From the NCBI GenBank assembly GCA_963802205.1, contig CAWDHW010000029.1:85807-149806 (forward strand): DNA of 64,000 nucleotides. Direction: 5' to 3'. Positions 39,785-49,138 of this stretch are shown here, one piece after another. Position numbers and translations under genes: made by a program. The first letter of the stretch is position 1. Each line of letters begins with the position of its first letter. The DNA is from DYRB01 sp963802205. GTDB taxonomy: Bacteria; Pseudomonadota; Gammaproteobacteria; Chromatiales; Chromatiaceae. Under the pieces are notes generated by a model. That model worked only from the letters and a program-made list of their open reading frames with translations, ran no database searches and had not been told where the DNA came from.

Positions 39785-40753
39785 TCAGTCCGGATCCCCG
39801 CCCAACGCAGCGACATTGTCCTCCAGGGCGCGGCTCTGGCGCTCTGCGAAATCCACGCCGGCATCATAGCCGCGGATGCGGAGGTTCTGACTGCGCACCG
39901 CTGCCTCCACCAGGATCGCCAGGTTGCGCCCAGGGGCGACCGGCATGGTGACTTCGGCAACGGCCACCCCCAGCACGCTGCGCGCCGAAAGGCTGCCGGC
40001 AAGGCGGTCGATCCCGCCCAACTCTTCCGGGGTCATGACCTTGAGGTTGATGATGAGATTGAGGTGCCCGCTCTGGGCCACGGCGCTCTCGCCGAACATG
40101 GCGCGGATGTTCAGCACCCCCAACCCACGGACCTCCAGGAAATCGCGCAGCAGGGGCGGACAGGTGCCATCGAGGGTCTCCGGGGCCACCCTGGCAAACT
40201 GCGGGGCATCGTCGGCAATCAGCCGATGCCCGCGCGAGATCAAGTCCAGGGCCAACTCGCTCTTTCCAATGGCGGGGTCACCCACCAGCAGCACCCCCGT
40301 ACCCAGCACGTCCATGAAGACCCCATGCAGCAGGACCACCTCCGCCAGTGCGTGAGTCAGGAAGTAGCGCAGCCGCGCGATAATGTCCTCATCGCCCAGG
40401 GGTGAGGACAGGACTGGGGTCCCCCGGTCTGCGGCCAGGGTCAGGATCACCTGCTCTGGGGTGATACCGTCGGCGAAGATGATGGCCGCAGGTCGCCCGG
40501 CAAAGAGCTTGCGTAGGGTCTCGTCGTGGGCAGGACCGGCAAGGTCGGTCAGGTAGACCAGCTCCGGGTGGCCGATGACCTGGATGCGATTGGGGTGGAT
40601 GCAATTGAGCGAGCCGACCAGGGCCTGGCGTGCGCTCGCGGGGTCTGCGTCGCGCAGGGGCCTCATGGCCTCGGGCCTGGGGGTCAACCAACCCAGCCGC
40701 AGCGAGGCCCCGATGCGCTCGACCAGACCCTGAAGGGTATCGACGGGGCTCAT
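39785..40753 (-). CDS. hprK: HPr kinase/phosphorylase
   Basis: A 322-residue HprK/P. Walker A is GDPAIGKSELALDLISRGHR, followed by LIADDAPQF, and the C-terminal signature region MFGESAVAQSGHLNLIINLK is present. It phosphorylates a serine in HPr-type proteins and removes it again. ATG 40753 overlaps the ptsN stop by 4 bp. In gammaproteobacteria the gene is patchy and tied to the ptsN/ptsO cluster. Likely substrate is the adjacent NPr; the HPr domain of FruB also keeps the serine. Confidence 0.93.
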   Translation of the reverse strand: MSPVDTLQGLVERIGASLRLGWLTPRPEAMRPLRDADPASARQALVGSLNCIHPNRIQVIGHPELVYLTDLAGPAHDETLRKLFAGRPAAIIFADGITPEQVILTLAADRGTPVLSSPLGDEDIIARLRYFLTHALAEVVLLHGVFMDVLGTGVLLVGDPAIGKSELALDLISRGHRLIADDAPQFARVAPETLDGTCPPLLRDFLEVRGLGVLNIRAMFGESAVAQSGHLNLIINLKVMTPEELGGIDRLAGSLSARSVLGVAVAEVTMPVAPGRNLAILVEAAVRSQNLRIRGYDAGVDFAERQSRALEDNVAALGGDPD

Positions 40754-41220
40754 GGCTGCGGCGCGGCGGGACCCCAACCCGCGAACAGTCGCAGCACCTC
40801 CTCCGGCGACTGGGCAGCATGCAGGTCCAGGCGCAGGGAGGCATCGCTGAACATCCGTGCCAGGGCCGACAGGAGCTGGAGGTGGGTCTCGTTGGCCTCC
40901 TCCGGAACGATCAGGGCGAAGGCCAGATCCACCGGCCGATTGTCTATGGCATCGTAATCGATGCCCTGGCGCAGCCGGATGAAGGCCCCGCGGGCCTGTG
41001 TGACATCCTCCATGCGCGAGTGAGGCAGCGCGATACCATGCCCCAGACCCGTGCTCCCCAGACGCTCGCGCTCGAGCAGATGCTCGAAGACGGCCTCCTG
41101 GGTGAGAACCCCATGGCCGGCCGCGAGCAGGCCGGCGAGCGCTTGGAGCAGACGCTTCTTGCTGGAGAGATCCAGGCCGCAGGTAATACGGTCGGCGACC
41201 AGGAATTGGGGGGGAAACAT
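40750..41220 (-). CDS. ptsN: PTS nitrogen regulatory EIIA (EIIANtr)
   Basis: A 156-residue EIIANtr with the phospho-His in GLGHGIALPHSRM and the family end LLSALARMFSDASLR. It takes phosphate from NPr and regulates potassium transport, sensor kinases or sigma-54-dependent functions in other bacteria. ATG 41220 (MFPPQFLVADRITCGLDLSS) matches the family start, and upstream in-frame codons do not. It lies between hpf and hprK. Confidence 0.94.
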   Translation of the reverse strand: MFPPQFLVADRITCGLDLSSKKRLLQALAGLLAAGHGVLTQEAVFEHLLERERLGSTGLGHGIALPHSRMEDVTQARGAFIRLRQGIDYDAIDNRPVDLAFALIVPEEANETHLQLLSALARMFSDASLRLDLHAAQSPEEVLRLFAGWGPAAPQP

Positions 41221-41356
41221 CAGTGGCGGCTCCCGATGGCTGGCGGTGCGCGGGACCGCCCTATCTTGGCATAAGCTTCGCCTCGCGGGGGTGCCCTGAG
41301 GCCCCCGGCGGGCGTCGCCGTGTTGGACGATCATCCTGAGGATGGCTTGCACCGGG

Positions 41357-41381
41357 CGGGGCCAGGCCTGGCCTGGCCCCG
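41357..41381 (-). other. GC-rich hairpin between hpf and ptsN
   Basis: Perfect 10-bp arms CGGGGCCAGG and CCTGGCCCCG with a 5-nt loop, 8 bp after the hpf stop. No T-run follows on the minus strand, so it is more likely an mRNA-stabilising or attenuating structure than a full terminator. Confidence 0.4.
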
Positions 41382-41389
41382 GGACTGGA

Positions 41390-41716
41390 CTATTCGGCCT
41401 CTGACTCGGGCTCCGCCTGGGCTGTGGCGCGGTGGCCGATCTTTTTCTCTTTGTGGCGCAGGACCTGGCGGTCGAGCTTATCGATCAGGGTGTCGATGGC
41501 GGCGTACATGTCCTCATGGACGGAGTCGGCAAACACCTTGGCCCCATTGACGTGCAGGGTTGCCTCGGCCTTCTGGCGCAGCTTCTCGACGCTGAGAATG
41601 ACGTGCACGTTGAGCACTTGATCGAAGTGCCGCGCAAGCCGCTCGAATTTGTTGTCGACATAGCCGCGCAGGGACTCGGTGATGTCGATGTGGTGACCGG
41701 TCAGGTTAATTTGCAT
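41390..41716 (-). CDS. hpf: ribosome hibernation promoting factor
   Basis: A 108-residue short HPF/YfiA-type protein (MQINLTGHHIDITESLRGYV, HEDMYAAIDTLIDKLDRQVL). It binds the 30S subunit in stationary phase and helps ribosome dimerisation. It lies 29 bp after rpoN, the usual place in the rpoN cluster. The acidic tail (AEPESEAE) is somewhat longer than in E. coli HPF. Confidence 0.95.
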   Translation of the reverse strand: MQINLTGHHIDITESLRGYVDNKFERLARHFDQVLNVHVILSVEKLRQKAEATLHVNGAKVFADSVHEDMYAAIDTLIDKLDRQVLRHKEKKIGHRATAQAEPESEAE

Positions 41717-41745
41717 AGATTCACTCCTAATGATACAGACGCCCG

Positions 41746-43257
41746 TTAAATCAGACGCTTGCGCTCGCTCGAGGGTGGGATGCCCAGTGCCTCGCGGTAC
41801 TTGGCGACTGTCCGCCGCGCGACCTTGATGCCCTGCTCGTCAAGAATGTCCGCCAGCTTGTGATCGCTGAACGGCTTGCCGGGTGCCTCGGCGGCAACCA
41901 GCTTGCGCAGCAGGGCACGGATCGCGGTGGACGAACACTCGCCGCCAGAAGCCGTGTTGACGTGGCTGGAGAAGAAGTATTTGAACTCGAGGGTGCCGCG
42001 GGGGGTGTGCATGTACTTCTGGGTGGTGACCCGAGAGACAGTAGATTCGTGAAGTTCGAGGGCAGAGGCAATATCGCGCAGGACCATCGGCTTCATCGCC
42101 TCCTCGCCATACTCCAGAAACTCCCGTTGTAGCTCCACGATCTTGGTCGCAACCCTCAGCACCGTGTCGTTGCGGCTGGCCAGACTCTTGATGAACCAGC
42201 GCGCTTCTTGGAGATGGTCCTTCAAGCAGGCGTTCGCCGCGGCCTGGTCGGCACGCCGAAGCAGCTTGGCATAATCGGCGTTCACTCTCAGTTTAGGCGT
42301 AGTCTCCGGGTTTAGCTCGCAGTGCCAGGCCCCTCCGCGACGGGTCACCAACACGTCAGGGATGATGTACTCCGGCTGCATGTCTGCCACCGCCGAACCC
42401 GGGCGGGGGTTGAGCGAGCGAATCAGCCCGATGGTCAACGCCAGGTCCTGCGGATTGAGTCCGAGCCGCCGGGAAATGGCGTCCATATCACCCTTGGCCA
42501 GACGCTGGAAGTGATGGGTACATACGGCGATGGCCGTGGCCCGCAACGGGGTGTCAGCGGGAAGTTGACGCAATTGCAGCAGGAGACACTCCTGCAGATC
42601 GCGGGCGGCCACCCCGGGAGGATCGAAGGATTGGACCTGATGGACAACCGTCTGGACCTCGTCGGGACCGACGTCGGGGCTGGCGATGGTCGCCACCAGT
42701 TCATCGATGTCCGCACTGAGATAGCCATCGAGGCTGATGGCGTCGATGACAGCGGTGGCGATGGCGCGGTCGGACTCGTCCAGGCGGCTTAAATTTAGCT
42801 GCCAGAGGAGGTGGTCATGCAGGGTCAAAGGGCTGCCGCGATGAGCAAAGGGGTCGTAGTCGGCATTGTCCTCCCCACTCTGTCGGCCGCTGGGCAAATT
42901 GCTCTCGAAGGTATCGTCCCACTGACTGTCCAACGTGAGTTCGTCGCCCATCGAGGTCTCCTCGGGGCGGAACTCGCGGTCTTCCGGGGCCTCTCGGATC
43001 TCCTGAGCCGCAGCGGCCATGGCCTCCACCGGGTCAGGGGACTGGCCGACACCGAGACCATCGCTGGGGGCGGTCGCACCGATACCGGCCGTGCGGTCGG
43101 CCTCGTCGGACTCCTCGAGCATGAAGTTCGAGTCCAGGGCCTCCTGGATCTCGCGTTGCAGGTCCAGGGTCGAGAGTTGCAGCAGCCGGATGGCCTGCTG
43201 CAACTGCGGCGTCATGGTCAGGGATTGTCCAAGCCGAAGCTGGATCGTCTGTTTCAT
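41746..43257 (-). CDS. rpoN: RNA polymerase sigma-54 factor
   Basis: Complete sigma-54, 503 aa. Region I starts MKQTIQLRLGQSLTMTPQLQ. An acidic linker (about 50-130) leads to the core-binding domain, the HTH (ALELHESTVSRVTTQKYMHT) and the RpoN box ARRTVAKYRE near the C-terminus. It directs transcription from -24/-12 promoters with an AAA+ activator. Both such partners are in this window: an NtrC-like regulator at 50.9 kb and a good promoter at 52321-52335. Confidence 0.98.
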   Translation of the reverse strand: MKQTIQLRLGQSLTMTPQLQQAIRLLQLSTLDLQREIQEALDSNFMLEESDEADRTAGIGATAPSDGLGVGQSPDPVEAMAAAAQEIREAPEDREFRPEETSMGDELTLDSQWDDTFESNLPSGRQSGEDNADYDPFAHRGSPLTLHDHLLWQLNLSRLDESDRAIATAVIDAISLDGYLSADIDELVATIASPDVGPDEVQTVVHQVQSFDPPGVAARDLQECLLLQLRQLPADTPLRATAIAVCTHHFQRLAKGDMDAISRRLGLNPQDLALTIGLIRSLNPRPGSAVADMQPEYIIPDVLVTRRGGAWHCELNPETTPKLRVNADYAKLLRRADQAAANACLKDHLQEARWFIKSLASRNDTVLRVATKIVELQREFLEYGEEAMKPMVLRDIASALELHESTVSRVTTQKYMHTPRGTLEFKYFFSSHVNTASGGECSSTAIRALLRKLVAAEAPGKPFSDHKLADILDEQGIKVARRTVAKYREALGIPPSSERKRLI

Positions 43258-43380
43258 GGACGCAAGCCGGGGGAACCGATACGCAAATTAGATGCCATGT
43301 GTCGATTCTAGCCTATTCGGGCCCGGTCCAGACAATGGGTTTGGGTTCCGCCACCGGGGCATTACCCCTGGCTCCAGGGC

Positions 43381-44106
43381 TCACAGGGTGAAGTGCTCGC
43401 CCAAGTAGACGGCACGCACCTCGGCGTTGTCGAGCAACTCCGCAGGGGTGCCCTCGGCGATGACCCGGCCATCGCTGATGATGTAAGCCCGGTCGCAGAT
43501 ATCCAGGGTCTCGCGCACGTTGTGGTCGGTGATCAGGACGCCGAGGTGGCGGTCGCGCAGGTGGGAGACGATGCCCTTGATATCCCCTACAGCGATGGGA
43601 TCAACCCCGGCGAAGGGCTCGTCGAGGAGCATCACCTTCGGGTCCACCGCCAGGGCGCGGGCGATCTCCAGGCGGCGACGCTCCCCGCCTGAGAGACTCA
43701 AGGCCAGGGATTCGGCGACATGGGCGATGCCCAGCTCTTCGAGCAATTCCAGACAGCGGCCCTCCTGTTGGTCAGGATCGAGGTCGCGGCGGGTCTCCAG
43801 TACCGCCAGGACATTGTCGCGGGCATTGAGTTTGCGGAAGACCGAGGGTTCCTGGGCCAGGTAGCCCAGGCCACGGCGCGCCCGGGCGTGCATGGGCAGC
43901 AGGGTGATGTTTTGATCCGCGAGTTGGATGGTCCCGGTATCCGAGGCGATCAGCCCGACGATGAGGTAGAAACAGGTGGTCTTGCCCGCGCCGTTGGGTC
44001 CGAGGAGGCCGACCACCTCGTTGGCATCCACGCAGACGCTGACTCCATGGAGCACCTGACGCCGACCATAGCGTTTGGTCAGGTGACGCGCCTCCAGCAT
44101 ACTCAC
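43381..44106 (-). CDS. lptB: LPS export ABC transporter ATP-binding protein
   Basis: A 241-residue ABC ATPase that powers lipopolysaccharide extraction by LptB2FG. Walker A is GLLGPNGAGKTTCF, the ABC signature LSLSGGERRRLEIARAL, Walker B MLLDEPFAGVDP, and the switch histidine follows in LITDHNVRETL. Its start overlaps the lptA stop (ATGA). Confidence 0.97.
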   Translation of the reverse strand: MSMLEARHLTKRYGRRQVLHGVSVCVDANEVVGLLGPNGAGKTTCFYLIVGLIASDTGTIQLADQNITLLPMHARARRGLGYLAQEPSVFRKLNARDNVLAVLETRRDLDPDQQEGRCLELLEELGIAHVAESLALSLSGGERRRLEIARALAVDPKVMLLDEPFAGVDPIAVGDIKGIVSHLRDRHLGVLITDHNVRETLDICDRAYIISDGRVIAEGTPAELLDNAEVRAVYLGEHFTL

Positions 44107-44807
44107 CGACCGGTCGCCTTACCCGGACCCGCTCCGGCACCCGCCGCCGGAGGGCGGGCACCGGCCTTTGAATCGCCCTTCTGCCCGGCCTTTGGCCCAG
44201 GCGAGGGCTTCTGAGCGGCCGGCGCTTCCGGTTTCTTCTCGGGGGTGATGGTGATCTTGACCCTGCCCGTCCCCTGGGCGCTGGCCCCGGCCATGACGCG
44301 CGCATGGGCACGGTCGTAGACGATGCGTTCGCTGGCGAAGCGGTCTGCCGCCTGGGTCAGCTCCGCCCGGTCGATGAGGGTTAGCTCGTCCTTGTCGACG
44401 TCGTATTCCATCCGTTGGGCATGGGCATTGACCTCCCCCTTCTCCCCCTCGACGTCCTGGCGGTAGCGCACCGGGTTACCCAGGGCCGTGATGAAGCGCG
44501 GTCGGCGATCCTCGTGGTGCTGGACCGTCACATGGTCTGCCAGGATGCGCATGCTGCCCTGATCGGTCTGGACGTTGCCGATGTAGACGCTCAGGTGCTT
44601 GATGTCGTCGATCTCGACGCTGTCTGCCTCAATGAAGATCGGCTGGTCCTGATCGCCCTCCAGCGCGAGCACCCTGCCAACGTCCCCCATGACAAGACCC
44701 AGCAGCATCATGCCCAACAACGCCCTGCCCAAGGACGTCGGCGCAGCGCGGTGACGTGGCACGCAGGGAGGAAGGGGGCACCGAAACCGTGACTGAGCGA
44801 GGCGCAT
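44103..44807 (-). CDS. lptA: LPS transport periplasmic protein LptA
   Basis: A 234-residue OstA-domain protein forming the periplasmic bridge for LPS. A hydrophobic segment (LLGMMLLGLVMGDVGRVLA) near residues 30-50 is the likely signal. The OstA core is QPIFIEADSVEIDDIKHLSV, YIGNVQTDQGSMRILADHV and DRFASERIVYDRA. A long Pro/Ala/Gly/Lys tail from about 185 onward is unusual. Start ATG 44807 avoids overlap with lptC; the frame is open to 44888, so the start is not certain. Confidence 0.9.
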   Translation of the reverse strand: MRLAQSRFRCPLPPCVPRHRAAPTSLGRALLGMMLLGLVMGDVGRVLALEGDQDQPIFIEADSVEIDDIKHLSVYIGNVQTDQGSMRILADHVTVQHHEDRRPRFITALGNPVRYRQDVEGEKGEVNAHAQRMEYDVDKDELTLIDRAELTQAADRFASERIVYDRAHARVMAGASAQGTGRVKITITPEKKPEAPAAQKPSPGPKAGQKGDSKAGARPPAAGAGAGPGKATGR

Positions 44808-44853
44808 GGCGATCCTGATCGGGGAACTGGAACGGAGGGCAAACAGGGCGGGA

Positions 44854-45422
44854 TTATTGCACGGCGAACCGCCCGCGGGCGCGTCCAAGGAAAGTGGCCC
44901 GCAATTCCGTCTCGCCGAACCAAGCCTGCATCCCGGTGGAGGTCAGCCAGTCGTCGTTGCTGTCGATGCGCACCGGCATGGCCGTTTCGGCATAGTTCTG
45001 ACGCGGGTGTACCAGGAGCTCGCTGGTCCTCAGGTGGATAGGTCGCAGGCCCCCGGCACCCTCACGGTCGGCCAGAACCTCACCCCGGAGCAAGATGCGC
45101 TCGCCGTCGCCGGAGGCCCAGCCGGTCTCGGAGCGGATGTTCCAGGGTGGACCATCGGCTGTGTAGACCACCAGAACCGGCAGGTCGAGCTCAGTGCTGT
45201 CATCGTTTGGGTAGTGGCGCAGTTCCCGGGCGCTGAGGCTCCGCGCCGGGCGACCGGCGATGTCCATGGTAGTACCGCTGAAACCTTCCACGGTGTAGTC
45301 CGGCAGCCGCGGTCGCGCGGCGGCGGGGGGGCTTCGGGGCCTTGCTGGGATTGCTGCCACCAGGCGGCACCACCGATCCCTGCAAGGATTAGGGCCAGAA
45401 CGCGCTGCCGGACCGAGAGCAC
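44854..45422 (-). CDS. lptC: LPS export protein LptC, broken by a frameshift in a G7 tract
   Basis: The single-pass periplasmic partner of LptA. A start at GTG 45422 (AAGGGG upstream) gives VRQRVLALILAGIGGAAWWQ as membrane anchor in one frame. The OstA-like body (LPDYTVEGFSGTTMDIAG, MQAWFGETELRATFLGRARG) is in another. The frames join if one G is added to the run of seven at 45325-45331, giving about 189 aa, close to E. coli LptC (191). Position between kdsC and lptA supports the call. LPS export is normally essential, so a sequence error is likelier than loss. Confidence 0.85.
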
Positions 45423-45445
45423 CGCCAAGCCCCTTGCGCCCGGGG

Positions 45446-45994
45446 CTAAAGGTAGCCCTGGAGCACGGGCCCCAGGGTACCCTGGGCCTGCATGATCCGC
45501 TCGCAGACCTCCCGCCCCGCGCCGCGGCCACCGGCGGCCTGAGTCTGCCAATGGCAATGCTCGACGACCAGGGGATGGGCGTCGGCCACGGCAATGGCCA
45601 GCCCTGCTCGCCGCAGGATGGGCAGGTCCACCACGTCGTCGCCGACATAGGCGATGGCCCCATCGCTCAGGCCCAAGGTCTCCTTGATGTGCTCGTAGGC
45701 GGGGAGCTTATCCCGGTAGCCCTGGTAGACATGGGCCACACCCAGGCTCTCCATGCGGATACGCACCACTTGGGACTTGCGACCTGTGATGATGGCCAGC
45801 GTCACCCCGCTGTCGCGCAGCATGACCATGCCGTGGCCGTCACGGGAGTGAAAGGCCTTGTACTCCTGTCCATCGTCACCGAGGAACAGGCTACCGTCGG
45901 TGAGGACCCCGTCCACGTCGAAGATCACCAGGCGGACCCGCCTGGCGCGTTCCGTCAAATCCATCGTGCTAGGCGGCGTAACGGACTCTGGCAT
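45446..45994 (-). CDS. kdsC: 3-deoxy-D-manno-octulosonate 8-phosphate phosphatase
   Basis: A 182-residue HAD phosphatase giving free Kdo for lipid A core assembly. HAD motif I is VIFDVDGVLTDGSL, motif II is in LAIITGRKS, and motif IV is AYVGDDVVDLPIL. The glycine-rich C-terminal tail (QAAGGRGAGREVCERIM) that closes the active site is complete. It lies directly after kdsD. Confidence 0.96.
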   Translation of the reverse strand: MPESVTPPSTMDLTERARRVRLVIFDVDGVLTDGSLFLGDDGQEYKAFHSRDGHGMVMLRDSGVTLAIITGRKSQVVRIRMESLGVAHVYQGYRDKLPAYEHIKETLGLSDGAIAYVGDDVVDLPILRRAGLAIAVADAHPLVVEHCHWQTQAAGGRGAGREVCERIMQAQGTLGPVLQGYL

Positions 45995-46025
45995 GGGATC
46001 GCTCTCTCACTGATGGAACAGGGGG

Positions 46026-47057
46026 CTAAACGACCCCGGCGCGGAGGAGGTCGTGCATATTGATGGCACCGATCAGGCGTCTGGCCCCGTCCACCACCAG
46101 GAGCGCGTTGATCTTGCGGCTCTCCATGACTCGCAGCGCCTCCGCCGCGAGAATGTCGGGACCAGCGGTAATGCAGCCCTGGGTCATCACCTCGTCAACC
46201 GGCATGGTGTGGATGTCCACGTTGCGGTCCAGGGTGCGACGCAGGTCGCCGTCGGTGTAGATGCCGACCACTCGCCCCTCGGGATCGACCACCGCCGTCA
46301 TCCCCAAGCCCTTGCGCGACATCTCCACCAGGGCCCCCCGCAGCGGGGTCCCGAGCAAAATCTGCGGTATGGCCTCCCCTGTGTGCATGATGTCCGAAAG
46401 CAACAGAAGCAGGCGCCGCCCCAGGCTCCCGGCAGGATGGGAACGGGCGAAGTCCTCGGCGGTAAAGCCGCGGGTTTCGAGCAGGGCCACCGCCAGGGCG
46501 TCACCCATCGCCAGGGCTGCCGTGGTGCTGGCAGTGGGGGCCAGCCCCAGGGGGCAGGCCTCCTCGGCCACGCTGACGTCAATGTGAACATTGGCGGCCT
46601 GCGCCAGGGTCGAGGCTGGCCGTCCGGTCAGCGCGATCAGCGGGACTCCCAGGCGCTTAATCAGGGGCAGAATGGTGAGCAGTTCGGCGGTCTCGCCGGA
46701 ATTGGACAGGGCCAGGACCACGTCGGGGGGGGTGATCATGCCGAGATCGCCGTGACTCGCCTCCCCCGGATGGACGAAGAAGGCCGGGCTGCCTGTGCTC
46801 GCCAGGGTGGCGGCGATCTTGCTCCCGATGTGCCCGGACTTGCCCATCCCCAGGACGACGATGCGCCCCTGGCAGGAGAGCATGTAGCGGCAGGCGAGCA
46901 CGAAGGCGTCATCGACCCGGTCGCTCAAGGCGGCCACCGCGGCTGCCTCGGTGCGGATCACGGCCCGGCCGAGCTGCTGGAGCTTGCCCTCGTCCTCGGG
47001 GGTCAAGGGTCGATGCGGGGGGGAGCGGTCGATCACGCCTTGGGACTCGGGTGTCAT
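46026..47057 (-). CDS. kdsD: arabinose-5-phosphate isomerase
   Basis: A 343-residue enzyme making D-arabinose 5-phosphate, the Kdo precursor. SIS domain: VVLGMGKSGHIGSKIAATLA, HPGEASHGDLGMI and ALSNSGETAELL. Two CBS domains follow (from about residue 215; IMHTGEAIPQIL and VMTQGCITAGPDIL). ATG 47057 gives a normal family length; upstream in-frame codons to 47201 are not homologous. It heads the kdsD-kdsC-lptCAB-rpoN cluster. Confidence 0.95.
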   Translation of the reverse strand: MTPESQGVIDRSPPHRPLTPEDEGKLQQLGRAVIRTEAAAVAALSDRVDDAFVLACRYMLSCQGRIVVLGMGKSGHIGSKIAATLASTGSPAFFVHPGEASHGDLGMITPPDVVLALSNSGETAELLTILPLIKRLGVPLIALTGRPASTLAQAANVHIDVSVAEEACPLGLAPTASTTAALAMGDALAVALLETRGFTAEDFARSHPAGSLGRRLLLLLSDIMHTGEAIPQILLGTPLRGALVEMSRKGLGMTAVVDPEGRVVGIYTDGDLRRTLDRNVDIHTMPVDEVMTQGCITAGPDILAAEALRVMESRKINALLVVDGARRLIGAINMHDLLRAGVV

Positions 47058-47402
47058 AGGGTCTCGCTGGGCCGGCCTCCGCGCCAGGCGTACATACAGG
47101 CGACTGCCATGGCAGCCGGGGGGCAGGGCCCCTAGCCCGCGACGCCGGGGCGCCTGCGGATCGCACGGGGGCATTCTTTCAGACGCCCGGCGGCGGTGCA
47201 ACCGGCCACGCGATCGGACGTGACGACGACCACCTGCGCGGCGTTGCGCCAGGCCAGTTGTGGTCGCTTCTGGGGCTATAGAGATCTGGCGGCCTTGACG
47301 GATCCACGTTATTGGAATTGGCGCGAGTTACCAGCCCCCTGGCGTGCAGGGCCCCTGATCGGGTCTAATCACGTGGGTCCAACAGCCACCCGGAGGGCGA
47401 TC

Positions 47403-48365
47403 TTGGGAGAGGTGCACGAAGCCGAATTCCGCCCCGCCTGGTGGCTCCCGGGCCCCCACCTCCAGACCCTCTGGCCGGTGCTGCGCCCCCGGCCCAGGCT
47501 GGCCCTGCGTCGGGAACGGGTAGAACTGGACGACGGGGACTTCATCGACCTGGACCTGGGCCCCGGGGACGGCCCCAGCGTGGTGGTGATCCACGGGCTG
47601 GAGGGCGGGCTCGACTCCCACTATGCCTCAACCACCCTGGAGGCCCTGGCGGCCGCAGGGTTTCGCCCGGTCTTCATGTACCTGCGCGGATGCAGCGGCG
47701 AGCCCAATCGGCTGGCCAGGTCCTACCACTCCGGGGCCTCGGACGACTTGGCCTCGGTGCTGGCCCACCTGGCGCGAGGGTCTGGCGGCCCAGCCCTGGC
47801 GGCGGTGGGCTTCTCCCTGGGGGGCAACCTGTTGCTCAAGTACTTGGGAGAGACTGTCGAACCTCAGTTGCAGGCGGCTGTAGCGGTCTCGGTGCCCTTT
47901 GTGCTGCGTGACGCCATGCTCCGCCTAAACATAGGTAGATCGAAGGGATATCGTGCGCACCTCATGCGAAGGCTCAAGGAAACGTACCGACGCAAGCGGG
48001 CCGTCATGCCCGGCCTGGCGGACCCGGGACTGAGCGCCATGACCGACTTCTTCGACTTTGACGACCGCATCACGGCCCCGCTGAACGGCTTCGCCGGGGC
48101 GGACGACTACTATGCCCGCTGCAGTTGCCGCCCCTTCCTGCGCCACATCCGCACCCCGACGCTGATCCTGCACGCCCTCGACGATCCCTTCATGTTCAGC
48201 CGCACGGTCCCGGGCCCCGACGAGTTGGGTCCGGGGATCCGCCTGGAGCTGGCACGCCACGGGGGGCATGTGGGATTCGTCGGCGGCTCCCTCCCCTGGC
48301 GGCCGATTTATTGGCTGGAGGTCAGGTTGGTAGACTTCTTGCGAGGGCAAGCCGGTGGAGGTTAG
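47403..48365 (+). CDS. YheT-family alpha/beta hydrolase
   Basis: A hydrolase of about 320 aa of the YheT/EMB8 family. The family opening FRPAWWLPGPHLQTLWPVL is followed by VVIHGLEGGLDSHYA (oxyanion region), the nucleophile elbow GFSLGGNLLLKY, the acid in LHALDDPFM and the histidine in HGGHVGFVG. The start is unsure: TTG 47403 with GGAGGGCGA upstream, or GTG 47412. The frame is open to 47196 but without homology. Natural substrates of the family are poorly known (esters, lipids). Confidence 0.85.
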   Translation: MGEVHEAEFRPAWWLPGPHLQTLWPVLRPRPRLALRRERVELDDGDFIDLDLGPGDGPSVVVIHGLEGGLDSHYASTTLEALAAAGFRPVFMYLRGCSGEPNRLARSYHSGASDDLASVLAHLARGSGGPALAAVGFSLGGNLLLKYLGETVEPQLQAAVAVSVPFVLRDAMLRLNIGRSKGYRAHLMRRLKETYRRKRAVMPGLADPGLSAMTDFFDFDDRITAPLNGFAGADDYYARCSCRPFLRHIRTPTLILHALDDPFMFSRTVPGPDELGPGIRLELARHGGHVGFVGGSLPWRPIYWLEVRLVDFLRGQAGGG

Positions 48366-48388
48366 TGTCCTGGGGGCTGCCCCCTCCC

Positions 48389-48787
48389 CTACCAGGGGCG
48401 GTACTCGAAGCCAGGAATGTTTTCCTGATCAAACACCTGCGGCAGAGATCCAATCAACTCGGATAACTCCGAGAAGCCGACCTGCCGCCCATAGGAGGCG
48501 CGGGCGGCGTCCACAGGCAGCTCGATCCAGAAACGCCCCGGGGTGGACTCGCACAGGACCTGCAGGGTGTTGTCGGCGGCGTCGATCAGGCCGATGAAGT
48601 CGTCCTCCGTGTGCAGCCGGGGCAGAATCTGCTCGCAGATATCCTTGGCGGACATCTCGACCGCGCTGCTGGAGGAGACGGACTCTCCAGTCCGCGCAAA
48701 CAGGTAGAAGACTCGGTAGTGCATGTTGGGTCGGACACCCGGATGATAGGTTCCCTGGGACGACACGGCGAGCGACGTCGAATCCAC
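48389..48787 (-). CDS. conserved hypothetical protein
   Basis: Not recognised. A soluble, acidic protein of 110-132 aa. The part from MHYRVFYLFARTGESV (ATG 48724) to VFDQENIPGFEYRPW looks like one compact domain with strand-helix alternation; the first 21 residues may not be translated. It converges with the YheT gene with a 23-bp gap. The gap to the next gene on the other strand (48788-49138) holds nothing I can assign apart from likely promoter DNA. Confidence 0.6.
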   Translation of the reverse strand: MDSTSLAVSSQGTYHPGVRPNMHYRVFYLFARTGESVSSSSAVEMSAKDICEQILPRLHTEDDFIGLIDAADNTLQVLCESTPGRFWIELPVDAARASYGRQVGFSELSELIGSLPQVFDQENIPGFEYRPW

Positions 48788-49138
48788 CGGTGGTCCCAGG
48801 GGTAATGAGAGCTTGTAACTGTAACAGTTTGCGGGGCTTTACCGAAGCTCCGGGTGGTCGCCCTGTTGGCGGGTACGGTGGCCGGCGGGCCCTGGCTCGA
48901 CAACACATGGCAGCCGCCGCTGGGGGGCCGGCCGCCGCCCGCGAAGCGCTCGACGTGGGGCACCTGCGTATTATCTGGGGGATGAGCCGGGTGCCGCCGC
49001 GGGCGGGCCCTAAAATGTATCTGGGGTGGCTCCAACGGCGGTCGGTGGGGCTCGGTCACGTTCAAGTTACTCGCCTTGTCGGCCTTTCCCCTGGTTATCC
49101 AGTCGGTCAAAGGCGTCGATGGACTCGCCGAGGAAGCC

